Shown one piece after another: positions 32,460 to 41,694 of a DNA stretch of 64,000 nucleotides. Positions within the stretch are counted from its first letter, which is position 1, and each line of letters begins with the position of its first letter. The stretch spans positions 1,897,093 to 1,961,092 of the forward strand of contig JANATG010000012.1 of assembly GCA_029449235.1 (NCBI GenBank). The letters run 5' to 3'. Position numbers and translations under genes: made by a program. Source of the stretch: Linnemannia schmuckeri. Its lineage: Eukaryota > Mortierellomycota > Mortierellomycetes > Mortierellales > Mortierellaceae. The notes beneath the pieces are model-generated. The model did not search any database. It was not told the DNA's origin and saw nothing but the letters and a program-made list of their open reading frames with translations.

Positions 32460-33881
32460 TTAAGCAATGACCTCGACGGGGACCTTCTTGGGGACAGAGA
32501 GGGGCTCGGGGACATAGAAGGGCTTCTGGGAGTGCTTGACCTTCTCAGCACGAACCAAGTTCAAGAAGTCATCAAAGAGGTACTCGGTATCCTGGGGGCC
32601 GCCCTTGGCCTCGGGGTGGAACTGGACCGACGAGAAGGGCTTGGTCAAGTGACGGATACCCTCGTTGGAGCCATCGTTTGCGTTGACAAAGTACTTTTCC
32701 CATCCCTGGACAACCGATCCAGGAGCGGACAGGACAGAGTCCTCAAGGGCATAACCGTGGTTCTGGGAGGTGATGCTGCAACGACCGTTCTGCATATTGA
32801 CGGCGGGCTGGTTGTGACCACGGTTACCGAACTGAAGCTTGTAGACATCCAATCCGGCAGCCATGCCCATCAACTGGTTACCCATACAGATTCCGAAAAT
32901 GGGCTTGGGGGTAGGGTTCTTGAAGGCTGTGGCCAAGTTCTGAACCGTCTTGGAAGCAGCACGGGGGTCGCCGGGGCCGTTGGAGATGAAGAGACCGTCG
33001 TACTGATCCATAACCTGGTTGAAGTCATAGTCCCAGGGAAGAACGGTGACTGCAGCACCGCGGGCGACAAGGCAGCGGAGGATGTTCTCCTTGACACCGC
33101 AGTCGACCAAAGCAATCTTGACATCACCCAATGGGTTGAGCTCATAGACCTCCTTGGTCGAAGCCTCGGAGACGAGGTTGCGGACGTTGGGGTTGGGGAA
33201 CTCGACAACTTCCTTATTCTCCAGAACCTCATCTCCAACCTCAAGCTTAGCAAGAGTCGATCCCTGATCACGGAGCAAATGAACAATCGCACGAGTGTCG
33301 ACTCCCGAGATGGCAGGGATGCCCTCACGAGCGCACCACTCTCCAAGCGACTCGACGGCAGTCCAGTGCGAGTACTTTGTCGCGTAATCATTCACGACAA
33401 TTCCCTGGCACTGGATCTTGTTCGACTCGAAATACTTGAGCAGACCAAACTGATCCTTCTCCTGCGAGGGGACACCATAGTTTCCGATCAAGGGCTGAGT
33501 GAAGACCAAGATCTGACCACGGTACGAAGGGTCGGTCATCGACTCGGGGTAGCCGACAAGAGAAGTCGTAAAGACGGCTTCACCAAAGGACGAGAGGGGT
33601 GCGCCGAACGAGGTTCCTGTGAAGACGTGGCCAGACTTGAGTTTGAGTGCTGCGGGGACGGCCTTGGGGGCCTCAGAGTCGAACTGGTAGGGAGCCGAGT
33701 AGCTGTTGGCAGCAGGCTTCTTGGGGGCGGCCTTATTGGCAGGGAAGACGGTGTCGGCGACGGTGGCGAGAGAGCGGACTCCTGAGGTCTTGAAGGCGGA
33801 GCGGACGAGAGTGGGGCGAGTAGCGATGGATCGCATGGCCATGGAGCAGGTCATCAATGCGGCTTTGTTGAAGGCAGACAT
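32460..33881 (-). CDS. CPA1: Carbamoyl-phosphate synthase, arginine-specific, small (glutaminase) subunit
   Basis: Supplies ammonia from glutamine to the large subunit, making carbamoyl phosphate for arginine synthesis. Single exon, 473 residues. The N-terminus (MSAFNKAALMTCSMAMRSIA and following, Arg/Ser/Ala-rich, no acids for about 40 residues) looks like a mitochondrial presequence. The body shows LKLKSGHVFTGTSFG, VFTTSLVGYPESMTDPSY and SGVDTRAIVHLLRD. The class-I amidotransferase domain follows: VDCGVKENILRCL, FISNGPGDP, FGICMGNQL (nucleophilic Cys), and VQFHPEAKGGPQDTEYLFDDFL with the catalytic His and Glu. The gene has a spliced attenuator uORF in its leader (34641-34851), so arginine-dependent translational repression is predicted. 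Confidence 0.96.
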   Translation of the reverse strand: MSAFNKAALMTCSMAMRSIATRPTLVRSAFKTSGVRSLATVADTVFPANKAAPKKPAANSYSAPYQFDSEAPKAVPAALKLKSGHVFTGTSFGAPLSSFGEAVFTTSLVGYPESMTDPSYRGQILVFTQPLIGNYGVPSQEKDQFGLLKYFESNKIQCQGIVVNDYATKYSHWTAVESLGEWCAREGIPAISGVDTRAIVHLLRDQGSTLAKLEVGDEVLENKEVVEFPNPNVRNLVSEASTKEVYELNPLGDVKIALVDCGVKENILRCLVARGAAVTVLPWDYDFNQVMDQYDGLFISNGPGDPRAASKTVQNLATAFKNPTPKPIFGICMGNQLMGMAAGLDVYKLQFGNRGHNQPAVNMQNGRCSITSQNHGYALEDSVLSAPGSVVQGWEKYFVNANDGSNEGIRHLTKPFSSVQFHPEAKGGPQDTEYLFDDFLNLVRAEKVKHSQKPFYVPEPLSVPKKVPVEVIA

Positions 33882-34640
33882 GTTTGTTGTTGTTGTTGTT
33901 TGTTTGTTGTGTTGTGTTGTTGGACTACGGATAATCTCGTTTTTTTTTTACGATAGGTTGATGAGTGTGATCGCGTCGATAGTAATTCGTCGGATGTGAT
34001 GAAAGAGTGAACGAGATATGGTTCTTTAGAGGCGAGTGGGTGAAGTGACTGCTGAAAAATGCTCCACAATCTTGATGGATAATTTCTTAGTGGATATTTT
34101 TTTCCTTGGGTTAGTTGGAAGGGGATGTAGAGGGATCTGACCGGATTGTTATCAACTAGACGTTCGTCGTGGAAGGGTTACAGCGGTATCGAAAACGAAA
34201 AAGGGGATTGAAAAAGAAGCGAGTGAAGAGAAAAAGAGGTGTTCACGAAGAAGGTAACAGAAAAGAGATCAAATGAAGAGAAAAAAAAAAGAGTGCGAGG
34301 TGTGTGTGATATGAAAAGAGAAGAAAAGGAGCTTTTGAACAAGAGAGAAGAGAGTATGCTAAAGAGAGCTTAAAAGAGTGTCAAAAATGATGGAGAAAAA
34401 AAGGCTTTTGCAAAGAGAGAAAAGGGCTTTTTGGTGAAAGTGTGAAAAGGAGCGAGAGAGTTAAAGAGAGAAAGAGAGAGTGCTGAAGGAAGTGGGGATA
34501 GTGTGGAGAGGATGTGCAAAAAGGTGTGTTGAACTAGTTGCAAAAAAGGGCTTGGGTAACAAAAAAAAAAAAAAAAGTGGGCAATGGGTACTGAATGGCG
34601 GTTGTATTGATACTATTGTTTCGGTGTTTGGTTTGAGGGC
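33882..34640 (-). promoter_or_regulatory. AUG-free leader between attenuator uORF and CPA1
   Basis: These 759 bases between the uORF stop codon and the CPA1 start contain no ATG on the sense (minus) strand; about twelve would be expected by chance. The sense strand is rich in C and T and ends in an ACAACAACA-type unstructured stretch just before the start codon. The pattern fits a transcribed leader kept free of start codons so that ribosomes passing the uORF can reach CPA1. An additional intron inside it cannot be excluded. Confidence 0.75.
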
Positions 34641-34851
34641 TTAGTGCTTTGGATTGCTGTTCTTCCAGACTGTTGGCAAGAGAGAGAAAAGGGAAAAGGA
34701 GTGAAAGTTAGTAACCGAAGCTATGGGTGTGAAAGTATTGATGGGCATAAAGAAGTGAACCGAGAATAATAAGAGACAGCGACGAGAAGGACAAAGTACC
34801 TTGGTCAGAGATGTAATCGGCAGAGTTCTTTTCTTGCGAGTGAGAGTACAT
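34641..34851 (-). CDS. Arginine attenuator peptide uORF of CPA1 (two exons)
   Basis: Exon 1 (34800-34851) and exon 2 (34641-34669) join to a 26-residue peptide, MYSHSQEKNSADYISDQVWK then NSNPKH and stop. It matches the known fungal AAP core D-Y-I/L-S-D-x-x-W-K/R. Asp12 and Trp19, the residues known to be essential in the Neurospora peptide, fall at exactly positions 12 and 19; His of the usual SDH is replaced by Gln. The 130-base intron has a perfect TACTAAC branch point and a CAG acceptor; its donor is GTACTT, and GTAC donors recur in other genes here. The peptide is expected to stall ribosomes at its stop codon when arginine is high, lowering CPA1 translation. Confidence 0.9.
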
Positions 34852-35023
34852 GGAAAGGATGTACTACGAAGGCAGAAGAGGGGGTTGTTGGGGTTGGCGG
34901 TAGAAGACTTTGAAAGTGTTCGCCTTTAGCAGAGTGTGAGTCGCAGGTGGGTGTTGGGTTGGTGGTAGTTGGATTGAAAAAGAAGAGAAAAGAAAAAGAG
35001 GGAAAACTGGGAGGCGGCTGGAT

Positions 35024-35031
35024 TATTTATA
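35024..35031 (-). promoter_or_regulatory. TATA box of the CPA1 transcription unit
   Basis: The minus strand reads TATAAATA, 173 bases upstream of the uORF start. Its position implies that transcription starts upstream of the uORF, so that the attenuator peptide is part of the CPA1 mRNA. No ATG occurs on the sense strand between this box and the uORF start. Confidence 0.65.
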
Positions 35032-35156
35032 TGGAAGAGGGAGGAGAGATGAGTATGTGTGAGTGAACGTGAGCGAGAAGGGAGATAAGAGAAAAGTAGC
35101 CAACTGGTTCACACAAGATTGGGCAATCTCGCCACCCGCCCAAAGTTGCTTGCATA

Positions 35157-35157
35157 C

Positions 35158-35195
<38 letters not shown>

Positions 35196-35202
35196 GTGTG
35201 CT
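35157..35202 (+). repeat. (TG)n microsatellite
   Basis: About 14 uninterrupted TG units, then a TATA break and five to six more. It is a Z-DNA-prone alternating purine-pyrimidine tract, about 130 bases upstream of the CPA1 TATA box. Confidence 0.9.
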
Positions 35203-36023
35203 TGATTGATATGTACCCACCCAAAGTACAGGGCTCCTTACTTTCTATCCGCGTGGTCATCACAACTCATCAAACCATCTCTGGGTCCCTCATTTGTATT
35301 TCGCTTGTTGTCAAAAAACATTGTACAAAAAAAAAGAAAAAAAAAGAATCGCATCAGCCCTTTATCGCTAACAGCAATACGGCCACTCGCCCCTTTGTCG
35401 TCTTTCTCTTATTATCGTCCCTCCTCTCCCATTCCCAGCATTCTCGACACCCTTGATCCGTATTGGTACCCTCAGTTTCACCCTTGAACAGAACCAACAA
35501 GGCAACTACAGTAGCTCTTCCTCCTCTGTCTCTCCCATCCCACCGATTTTTTTTTTTTTTTTTTTTTTTAGAGCAGTCTCAAAAATCTCCGGAGTGGCAG
35601 GATGTCAAAGTGACTCAAAACCTTAATCAATTATCATCGCAGATTCAAACCCATCATGTGATCAGAGTCACGCTTTTCTATTTTTTAAATAGCATTTATG
35701 TGTCGTTCATTTATGGAACATTTCATTTTTGATCGTTCTATCTTAAATGTCCCGATCTTTGAAGAGGAAGGGTGATCGACAAGAAAAAGCACGGACGAGG
35801 GAAAGAAAGACAGAGTAAGAAAAAAGCAAACTTTGTGTCCCTGATCCTCCCTTTTTTTTTTTGTTTGCGTGCTTTGATTTCAATTGATGGGTTATGCTTC
35901 ACGAATCGGTTTATTTTTCGTACGCGGATACCGATGGGAATAGGAAGAATGAAAGGCAGAACAAAAAGCAAGAAAGAAAGTGTGAGGAAGATAGCAAAAA
36001 AAGTGAGACGGATGCCCGATGAT
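35203..36023. other. Intergenic region between CPA1 promoter and Kex2-type precursor
   Basis: No gene seen. Contains a poly(T) run of about 21 bases at 35549-35569 and the 3' flank of the secreted precursor gene. The minus-strand frames reaching into 35738-36020 are out of frame with that gene. Confidence 0.5.
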
Positions 36024-36600
36024 CTACCAATGCCAGCGACGCTTCTCAAACTCAATTCTGCCCTCTCCCTCAACCTTAGCATCTGCCTCAACTCCAGTCT
36101 CAGCCCCAACCTCACCTCCTTCCTCCTCGCGCTTGAAATGCCACCCACGGAACTTCCTCTTCTCCAAGCTCGACTCATCAAGATCCTCCTTCTGAGACCC
36201 TGCAGTAGCAGAAGCATCAGACCAGTCGTTAACATTACGCTTAGTGATCTCACGCTTGCGCTTCTTCTGCTCGGGCTTGGGCTGCCTCTCAGGGACGGCG
36301 TCCCACTCCACAAAAGAGTCGATCCAACCGGAGTGCTCCTTAGCCCCGCCCTGATGGATCTCGCGCTTAAACTCCCACCGACTGTCCTCATCTCCTTCAC
36401 CTCCTTCTCTCTTGCTCATACCGTTGCTCTTGCCCTTGTTATGCGTCTTTGCCAGCTCCCTGATCTCGAAACCTCTAGCGTTGTCAGTTTCTCGCTTGTC
36501 ATTCCAGACCCACCAGCCCGGTTCCGCTTCCTCCTCACCACCACGCTTGTTCACAGCTGCTGCATTCTTCTCTTCTCCTGCCAGGCAGATCGCTTGACCT
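36024..36600 (-). pseudogene. Kex2-processed precursor copy 1, C-terminal part (shifted frame)
   Basis: Downstream continuation of copy 1 in a different frame. From about 36595 the frame reads LAGEEKNAAAVNKR, GGEEEAEPGWWVWNDKR, ETDNARGF.., EGGEGDEDSRWEFKR and EIHQGG.., then more KR-flanked segments (NVNDWSDASA, FRGWHF), ending EFEKRRWHW. The plus strand here has CAGGCAGATC where copy 2 has CAGGCCAGATC, a single-base difference that explains the frame change. The downstream codons are free of stops for almost 200 codons, so the loss is very recent, is a sequencing error, or is bypassed. It has no start codon of its own with a signal peptide. Confidence 0.6.
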
Positions 36601-37105
36601 TCTTGGCAACAACAACCTCCCTCCATTTTCTTCCTGCTGGAAGAGTTGTCTCATTACGCTTCTGCATCCACCACGCCTTGCCCAGATGCTCCCACATCTC
36701 CTCATTGTCATCTCGCTTGGCCACCCCATGAGAAGTATGCATCCTTCCTCCTCCTTCAGGAACGAATCGCTTCTTGGCATGTCCGGTATTCATCGACAGT
36801 TCGACGCCGCCAGAGGGTTCAGGTTTCTCGACGGCCGTGGAGTGGGTCTTGCCTAGACGAGTCGTACCTTCAACCCCATCCCCAGTAACACTGGTGCCAC
36901 GGCGGGTGAGGAGGGGGCCGTGTGGTCCGACGGGGGCCCTGGGTGCTTCTGGGTCCGCAGCCTGGATACCGTTCACGGCAGGAGGATCATTGATGACGGG
37001 GGTGGCGTGCGCGGCGGGGGTGTTGATTGCTATGAGGGCTCTAAGGATTGCCATCAAGAGAGTGATTAGCTTTGCCACCGAGGACATCGAGGGGGTGAGT
37101 TTCAT
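36551..37105 (-). CDS. Secreted Kex2-processed repeat precursor, copy 1 (N-terminal part)
   Basis: The start at 37105 gives a signal peptide (MKLTPSMSSVAKLITLLMAI, cleavage likely after AAHA). A Pro/Gly-rich spacer with PVGPHGPLLTRR follows, then Lys-Arg sites that cut out short acidic, Trp-containing peptides: AKR, DDNEEMWEHLGKAWWMQKR, then NETTLPAG and following. Dibasic KR is the target of the Golgi protease Kex2, as in fungal pheromone and repeat-peptide precursors. The frame ends at 36551 in MQQL because one base is missing near 36592 relative to copy 2; the conserved remainder continues in another frame. No enzyme domain is present and the product is unknown. It is a close paralogue of 38788-39777. 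Confidence 0.6.
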   Translation of the reverse strand: MKLTPSMSSVAKLITLLMAILRALIAINTPAAHATPVINDPPAVNGIQAADPEAPRAPVGPHGPLLTRRGTSVTGDGVEGTTRLGKTHSTAVEKPEPSGGVELSMNTGHAKKRFVPEGGGRMHTSHGVAKRDDNEEMWEHLGKAWWMQKRNETTLPAGRKWREVVVAKKVKRSAWQEKRRMQQL

Positions 37106-37262
37106 TGTTCTTTTTTTGTTTTAGTGTTGGTTTTTTTTGTTAGTAGGCGCGTCTCTTTGTGTTTAGGGAGAGAAGAGATGATTGCTGTTGCTTGTAGTTG
37201 CTTCGTTGTGTTGCTGTGTTGCTATGTTGCTGATTATGAAAAAAAAATGTCTGGGATCCATG

Positions 37263-37270
37263 ATATTTAT
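37263..37270 (-). promoter_or_regulatory. TATA-like box upstream of Kex2 precursor copy 1
   Basis: The minus strand reads ATAAATAT about 160 bases upstream of the start, with a GGATCC next to it. The same arrangement occurs upstream of copy 2, so promoter and gene were duplicated together. Confidence 0.45.
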
Positions 37271-38787
37271 TCATTTCCGCCAACGGCTGTGCAATGCTGT
37301 GCCATGATCTTCATTACGGTTCCCTAGTATAGAGCTTTGTTTGCGACCAGGTAGTCAGCCAGCCAGCCACCGGAACCACAGACAGCATGTACCATTAATG
37401 GTAGCTGTCTGAGAGAGAAAGACTAGAAATAGGAAGTTGAGAAATGGTCAGAGGGATACACGGAGACTATTAAGGAAAGAGACTGAGAAAAGAAATAGCA
37501 GGTTAGTAATGAAGAAAGGCATTACAATTTTTGAGGGACACACGAGATGAAGTAAGTGAGGGCTGCGTCGGTGAAAGAAATGGAGGGGAAGATAGAAGGC
37601 GGAAAAAAAGGGGAGATAAAGGGCTTGTGTCCTGGGAAAAAGGAAAATGCAATTTGGTTGGTTGATTTCCGCCCCTTTTTTTTGTCTGCTATGGTGTCCA
37701 AGAAAGCACTTATGGTCGTAATTGAGGGACACGACAATGCATACTCTTCTTATATGCTGAAAACCTAGAAACATGGGCATGCTTTGTTCCAATCCATTCG
37801 TTTTTTTTTTCGCAATTGCCTCGACCAGAGTTGTCCATTCAAGGCGCAAAAGGAGCATGGAAGTGTGTTGTTGTCCTTGAATTTTTCTTGTGCAAATGCG
37901 TTTTCTGTTCTATTCAATTTACACATTTTTTCATTTCTCGTCCATATCGATGGTTTGGGGATATGTGTTTTTTGACTTGTTGGATATGTTCTTATAAAAC
38001 TTTTACAATATGGCCTAAAAAAAATGGGCGCCGAGTGAGGTTCTGCCGTCACCATAAGGATGCCAGACGATGTCACCCTCCATTCCGCCTTCCTCTCGCC
38101 CTCTTCGCCATCGCTGACTATTCCATGCAACTACATGTAAGACCAAGGTATAATTAGGCATAGTCGTACACAATATTACCCAGCCGCGGACGGAAGACGC
38201 TTGACACATAGGATAAAGGTTATTGTTCCAGCGCCTTCTCTTTGTGTACTCTGCTATGGAAAGGTCAAAGGCGTAGATTGCTGATCTTATTAGTAGTGAC
38301 AGGCGGGCTGTTGAAAATGCACTAATGGGGAGATTGTTGAAATAGTAACGAGGTAGGCCGTTACTAGAGGTTGTATGCTCAGTTTGCCTGCGCTGGTTAT
38401 TGTGAGCGAGCACAGACCGGTTAAACAAAAGCTACTAACAAGCAAACGCGACAAAACGTGTTGTGCTAAGTACAGGTACTACAAAAATGGGTAATGCACC
38501 AGAGGAAATGACAAAAAAGGAACGAAAACGTTATGTGCTTGCCCTTGCTCTCATTGTTGTTTCGTTATTCTCTTTCTTTTATGGACGGCTTCAATGGATG
38601 AAATAGGTATAGTGCATAGACTGGTCCTTTATTTAGATGTTTGCTTAATAGATATCAAGCTTGACTAAAGAGAAAAGAAGTCTGAAGCATGGTAAGAGCA
38701 AGGTAACACAAATGGAAAAGCGCAAGAAAAGAAAGGGATGGTGGAGATGTGGCTCAGACTTTTCACTTTCAACGCTTCATCTCCTCC
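37271..38787. other. Intergenic region between the two precursor copies
   Basis: No gene seen. The sequence from about 37320 to 37680 is similar to 40000-40380 upstream of copy 2 (shared CCAGCCAGCCACC, GTGAGGGCT, CCTGGGAAAAAGGAAA-type blocks), so the duplicated unit extends several hundred bases 5' of the gene. The remainder has short overlapping frames only. Confidence 0.5.
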
Positions 38788-39267
38788 TCACGCTTTGAAA
38801 TGCCACCCACCCTTCTCCAAACCACGAGGGTCTTCTACCTCGCGCTCACGCTTCTTCTGCTCGGGCTTAAGTGGTCTCTCAGGAATGCCGCTCCGCATCA
38901 CAACCGAATCGACCCTGCCAGAGTGCTCCCCAACGCCGCCCTGGTGGATCTCGCGCTTAAACTCCCACCGACTGTCCTCATCTCCTTCACTTCCTTCTCT
39001 CTTACTCGTACCGTTGCCCTTGCCCTTGTTATGCGTCTTTGCCAGCTCCCTGACCTCGAAACCTCTAGCGTTGTCAGTTTCTCGCTTGTCATTCCAGACC
39101 CACCAGCCCGGTTCCGCTTCCTCCTCACCACCACGCTTGTTCACAGCTGCTGCATTCTTCTCTTCTCCTGCCAGGCCAGATCGCTTGACCTCCTTGGCAA
39201 CAACAGTACCCTTCTCCTCTCTTTCTATAGCCTCTGCCCCCATCCACCATCCCTTACTGAGCTTCTC
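38788..39267 (-). pseudogene. Kex2-processed precursor copy 2, C-terminal part beyond an in-frame TAG
   Basis: Same frame as the upstream part. After the TAG it reads EKLSKGWWM, then KEVKR, SGLAGEEKNAAAVNKR, GGEEEAEPGWWVWNDKR, EGSEGDEDSRWEFKR, EIHQGG.. and ends EKGGWHFKA. Two peptides (GGEEEAEPGWWVWND and the DEDSRWEF core) are identical to copy 1. The segment is intact apart from the single nonsense codon, so it is a very young pseudogene, an error, or subject to readthrough. Confidence 0.6.
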
Positions 39268-39777
39268 CTATATCTCCTCATTGTCATCTCGCTTGGCCAC
39301 TCCAGGAGAAGTATGCGCCTTTCCTCCTGCGGAGACGGATCGCTTGGCTTTGGGACTCCACCACCACTCATCCTTCCTCTCTGCTGCTGCTTTGGCATCA
39401 GCTCGCTTCAGTATCTCCCACTCCTCTTTCTCCCACCATTCCTTGCCTTCTTCGTCATCGCGCTTCTCATGTCCGGGGTGCATTGACAACTCGCCACTAG
39501 AGGGCTCAGGTTTCTCGATAGCGATGGGTTGAGTTTTACCCAGACTGGCCCTTCCTTTAACACCACCGGTAGTGCTGCTGCCGGCACGACGGTTAAGAAG
39601 GGGACCACGGGGACCAATGGGGACGGTAGGAGGCCCTGGATCGGCCTGCTGGACAACATTAATGCGACCGGGGGCGGCGTGGATGGTGGGGGTATTGATG
39701 ACTGTGAGGACCGCGAGGAGTGCCATCGAGAGGGTGATCAACTTGGCGGCCGAAGAGGTCGAATCAGAGAGTTTCAT
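39268..39777 (-). CDS. Secreted Kex2-processed repeat precursor, copy 2 (N-terminal part)
   Basis: Paralogue of copy 1, 2.67 kb away in the same orientation. Signal peptide MKLSDSTSSAAKLITLSMAL (cleavage likely after TIHA), spacer PIGPRGPLLNRR, then KR-delimited peptides rich in Trp and acidic residues: DDEEGKEWWEKEEWEILKR, ADAKAAAERKDEWWWSPKAKR (conserved end) and SVSAGGKAHTSPGVAKR. It stops at a TAG (39268-39270) directly after DDNEEI, where copy 1 has TGG (Trp) in DDNEEMW. The same frame stays open beyond the TAG for another 150 codons with conserved peptides. The first two Trp-rich repeats are not present in copy 1, so repeat number differs between copies. Confidence 0.6.
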   Translation of the reverse strand: MKLSDSTSSAAKLITLSMALLAVLTVINTPTIHAAPGRINVVQQADPGPPTVPIGPRGPLLNRRAGSSTTGGVKGRASLGKTQPIAIEKPEPSSGELSMHPGHEKRDDEEGKEWWEKEEWEILKRADAKAAAERKDEWWWSPKAKRSVSAGGKAHTSPGVAKRDDNEEI

Positions 39778-39952
39778 TGTGTGTGTTTCTTTCCGGTTGT
39801 TGGGGTGTTGTGTGTCGTATTTCCAGGAGGTTTGTTCGTGTTTGTGGTGTGTGTGTGAGATGAAGAATGTTTGTTGTTGTTGCTGTTAGTTTGTTTGTTG
39901 CTCACCTTCTTGTGTTGATGATAAAAAAACTCCAGAGCCTGGGATCCGTGGG

Positions 39953-39960
39953 TATTTATT
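39953..39960 (-). promoter_or_regulatory. TATA-like box upstream of Kex2 precursor copy 2
   Basis: The minus strand reads AATAAATA about 175 bases upstream of the start, beside GGATCC, mirroring copy 1. Confidence 0.45.
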
Positions 39961-41694
39961 TGTGTTTGTGCGACTGTACCATGATCTCCATTACAGGTCC
40001 CTGGCATTGAATTTTTCTTGTGACCAGATCACCAGCCAGCCACCTTGGACAGCACTTACCAGGTTTTGCTGCTGTAGCCAAGAGAGCAGCTAGGAATAGG
40101 AATAAGGAGGTGCGTGTGGACGAAAAGGCATAAATAAGGAAAGAGGCTGAAAAAAAAGAGGGTGAGGTAGTAATGTAGGCAGTGTTATTTTGAGGGATAG
40201 GAAATGGAAAATGGAAATCATTACGTGGTGAACAGAGGAGGGAGTAGGTGAGGGCTATGCTGATGGGAGACAGACCTTGGAGGAAGCTGAGAAGGAAGGA
40301 GAAGACGAGAGGAAGGGGAGGCGAAGGGCTTGTCCCGGGAAAAAGGAAAGGGCCGCTGGATGATGGAGGGAGAGTGGTAGTAGCTGGACGCCTTTAGTTT
40401 GTTTGCTGCGTTCCCAAGAAGAGCAAGATCTGTGTTCGTTACTGCAATTCGCGTCCTTTCTGCAATTTGGGCGATGCTCGCACATGACGAAACGAAAGCA
40501 TGCTATGCATGATTATACACTAGCACTGCATTCATGCAAGACAGCGTAGACAGAGAGAGAGACAGACAAGTACACAGGGGTCGTCTTTTTCTCACACGTC
40601 CAGTTCTTTCTAAATTTCTCTTTTTTTCTTTTATATGCTTTGCCATCCTCATCGCCCTTTTTCCATTTCACCTTCCTCATCCTTACTCAAGTTATGAATC
40701 ACTCGTTCCATTTCTCTTGACATTCATTCATTCATTTCACTCTCTTTTCTTCAATCCCAGTCTCAGCCTTTACCTTTATTTGTCTGCACACTCGCCAAGG
40801 ATCGCAACAAGAAAACAAACACAAAAAAATAACGAAGCCCCCCTCTTACCCCCTCCTGTCCGACCGACACTCCTCAGCAAAGTATAAGCCTTGTCGTTTT
40901 TGCTTTTTTGCTCGTGTGAGGGATACCTCCATAAACCCCCTTTTCCTTTGCTGGCACGCCTATCACACTCGCCTCCCTCTACAAACCTTAGTAGTCCGGC
41001 TCCAAAAACCTTGTTCCTAGGAAGCACGGACCAAAATCACAAGAGCTCTTTTCATCTCGCCTTTGCCATTGGGGAGTGACCAAAAGAATGAAGCACTTAC
41101 ACGGCCGACGGGTATGTTTCCATCTGCGATGATTTGTAACATGATTGGTCATTGCCACCCTTGTGTAGATCCTAAGCCTATGCCTCCTTGAATCCATCAG
41201 AGTACACTGGACTAAGAACTTGGAAAACTTTATCGCCAACAAAGTAAACCACTTTCACTTGCAACGTAAGTCTCACTGGACAACTTGATTACAGATGACT
41301 GGAGACAAAGCAAAGCGATCATAAGTTCATGATAACACTAGCAAGGTCAAAGACAAGAGAGTATGGCAAAGGCGCCTTACAAAAAAATGGCGAAGAGATA
41401 AAAAGGCAATGCAAAAGAGGTGAGATGAACCAAAAATAACATACGTCCCTTTCATGTATGCCATGTCACAAACATACATGCTATTAGTCTATTAGGACTT
41501 CCCTATCATCGCTCTAGTTATCCAATCAAGTATTTTACTCTGTCATCGCAGAATAAAACTTTTTCAAACCTCTCCAAGCCCTCACATACAAGTATGTTTG
41601 CCTCATTGACATGCTGTAACACCATTTAAAACTTTGAACAAGGAGGTTCGCTAACTTTACGTTTTTTTCTGTTTATGTGGAATATAGAACACAA
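39961..41694. other. Intergenic region upstream of the NLR-like gene
   Basis: The left part is the duplicated 5' flank of precursor copy 2. At about 41090-41320 three short blocks could be spliced: MKHLHGRR, then ILSLCLLESIRVHWTKNLEN.., then MTGDKAKRS and stop, with GTATGT, GTGTAG, GTAAAC and TTACAG sites. This is only a weak gene candidate. A CTAAC followed by TATAG at 41651-41687 could be the end of an intron just before the NLR start codon. Confidence 0.35.

Noticed and set aside
32400..33785. 461-codon plus-strand open frame
   Set aside because: Antisense shadow of CPA1, same reason as above.
35772..36731. 319-codon plus-strand open frame opposite precursor copy 1, with a similar frame at 38738-39532 opposite copy 2
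   Set aside because: Leu/Ser/Pro-rich shadow; it persists in both copies only because the DNA is duplicated. The minus strand has the signal peptide and repeated KR sites.
41677..41694. Start of the NLR gene at 41677
   Set aside because: The codon there is GTG, not ATG; the first ATG in the frame is at 41695.
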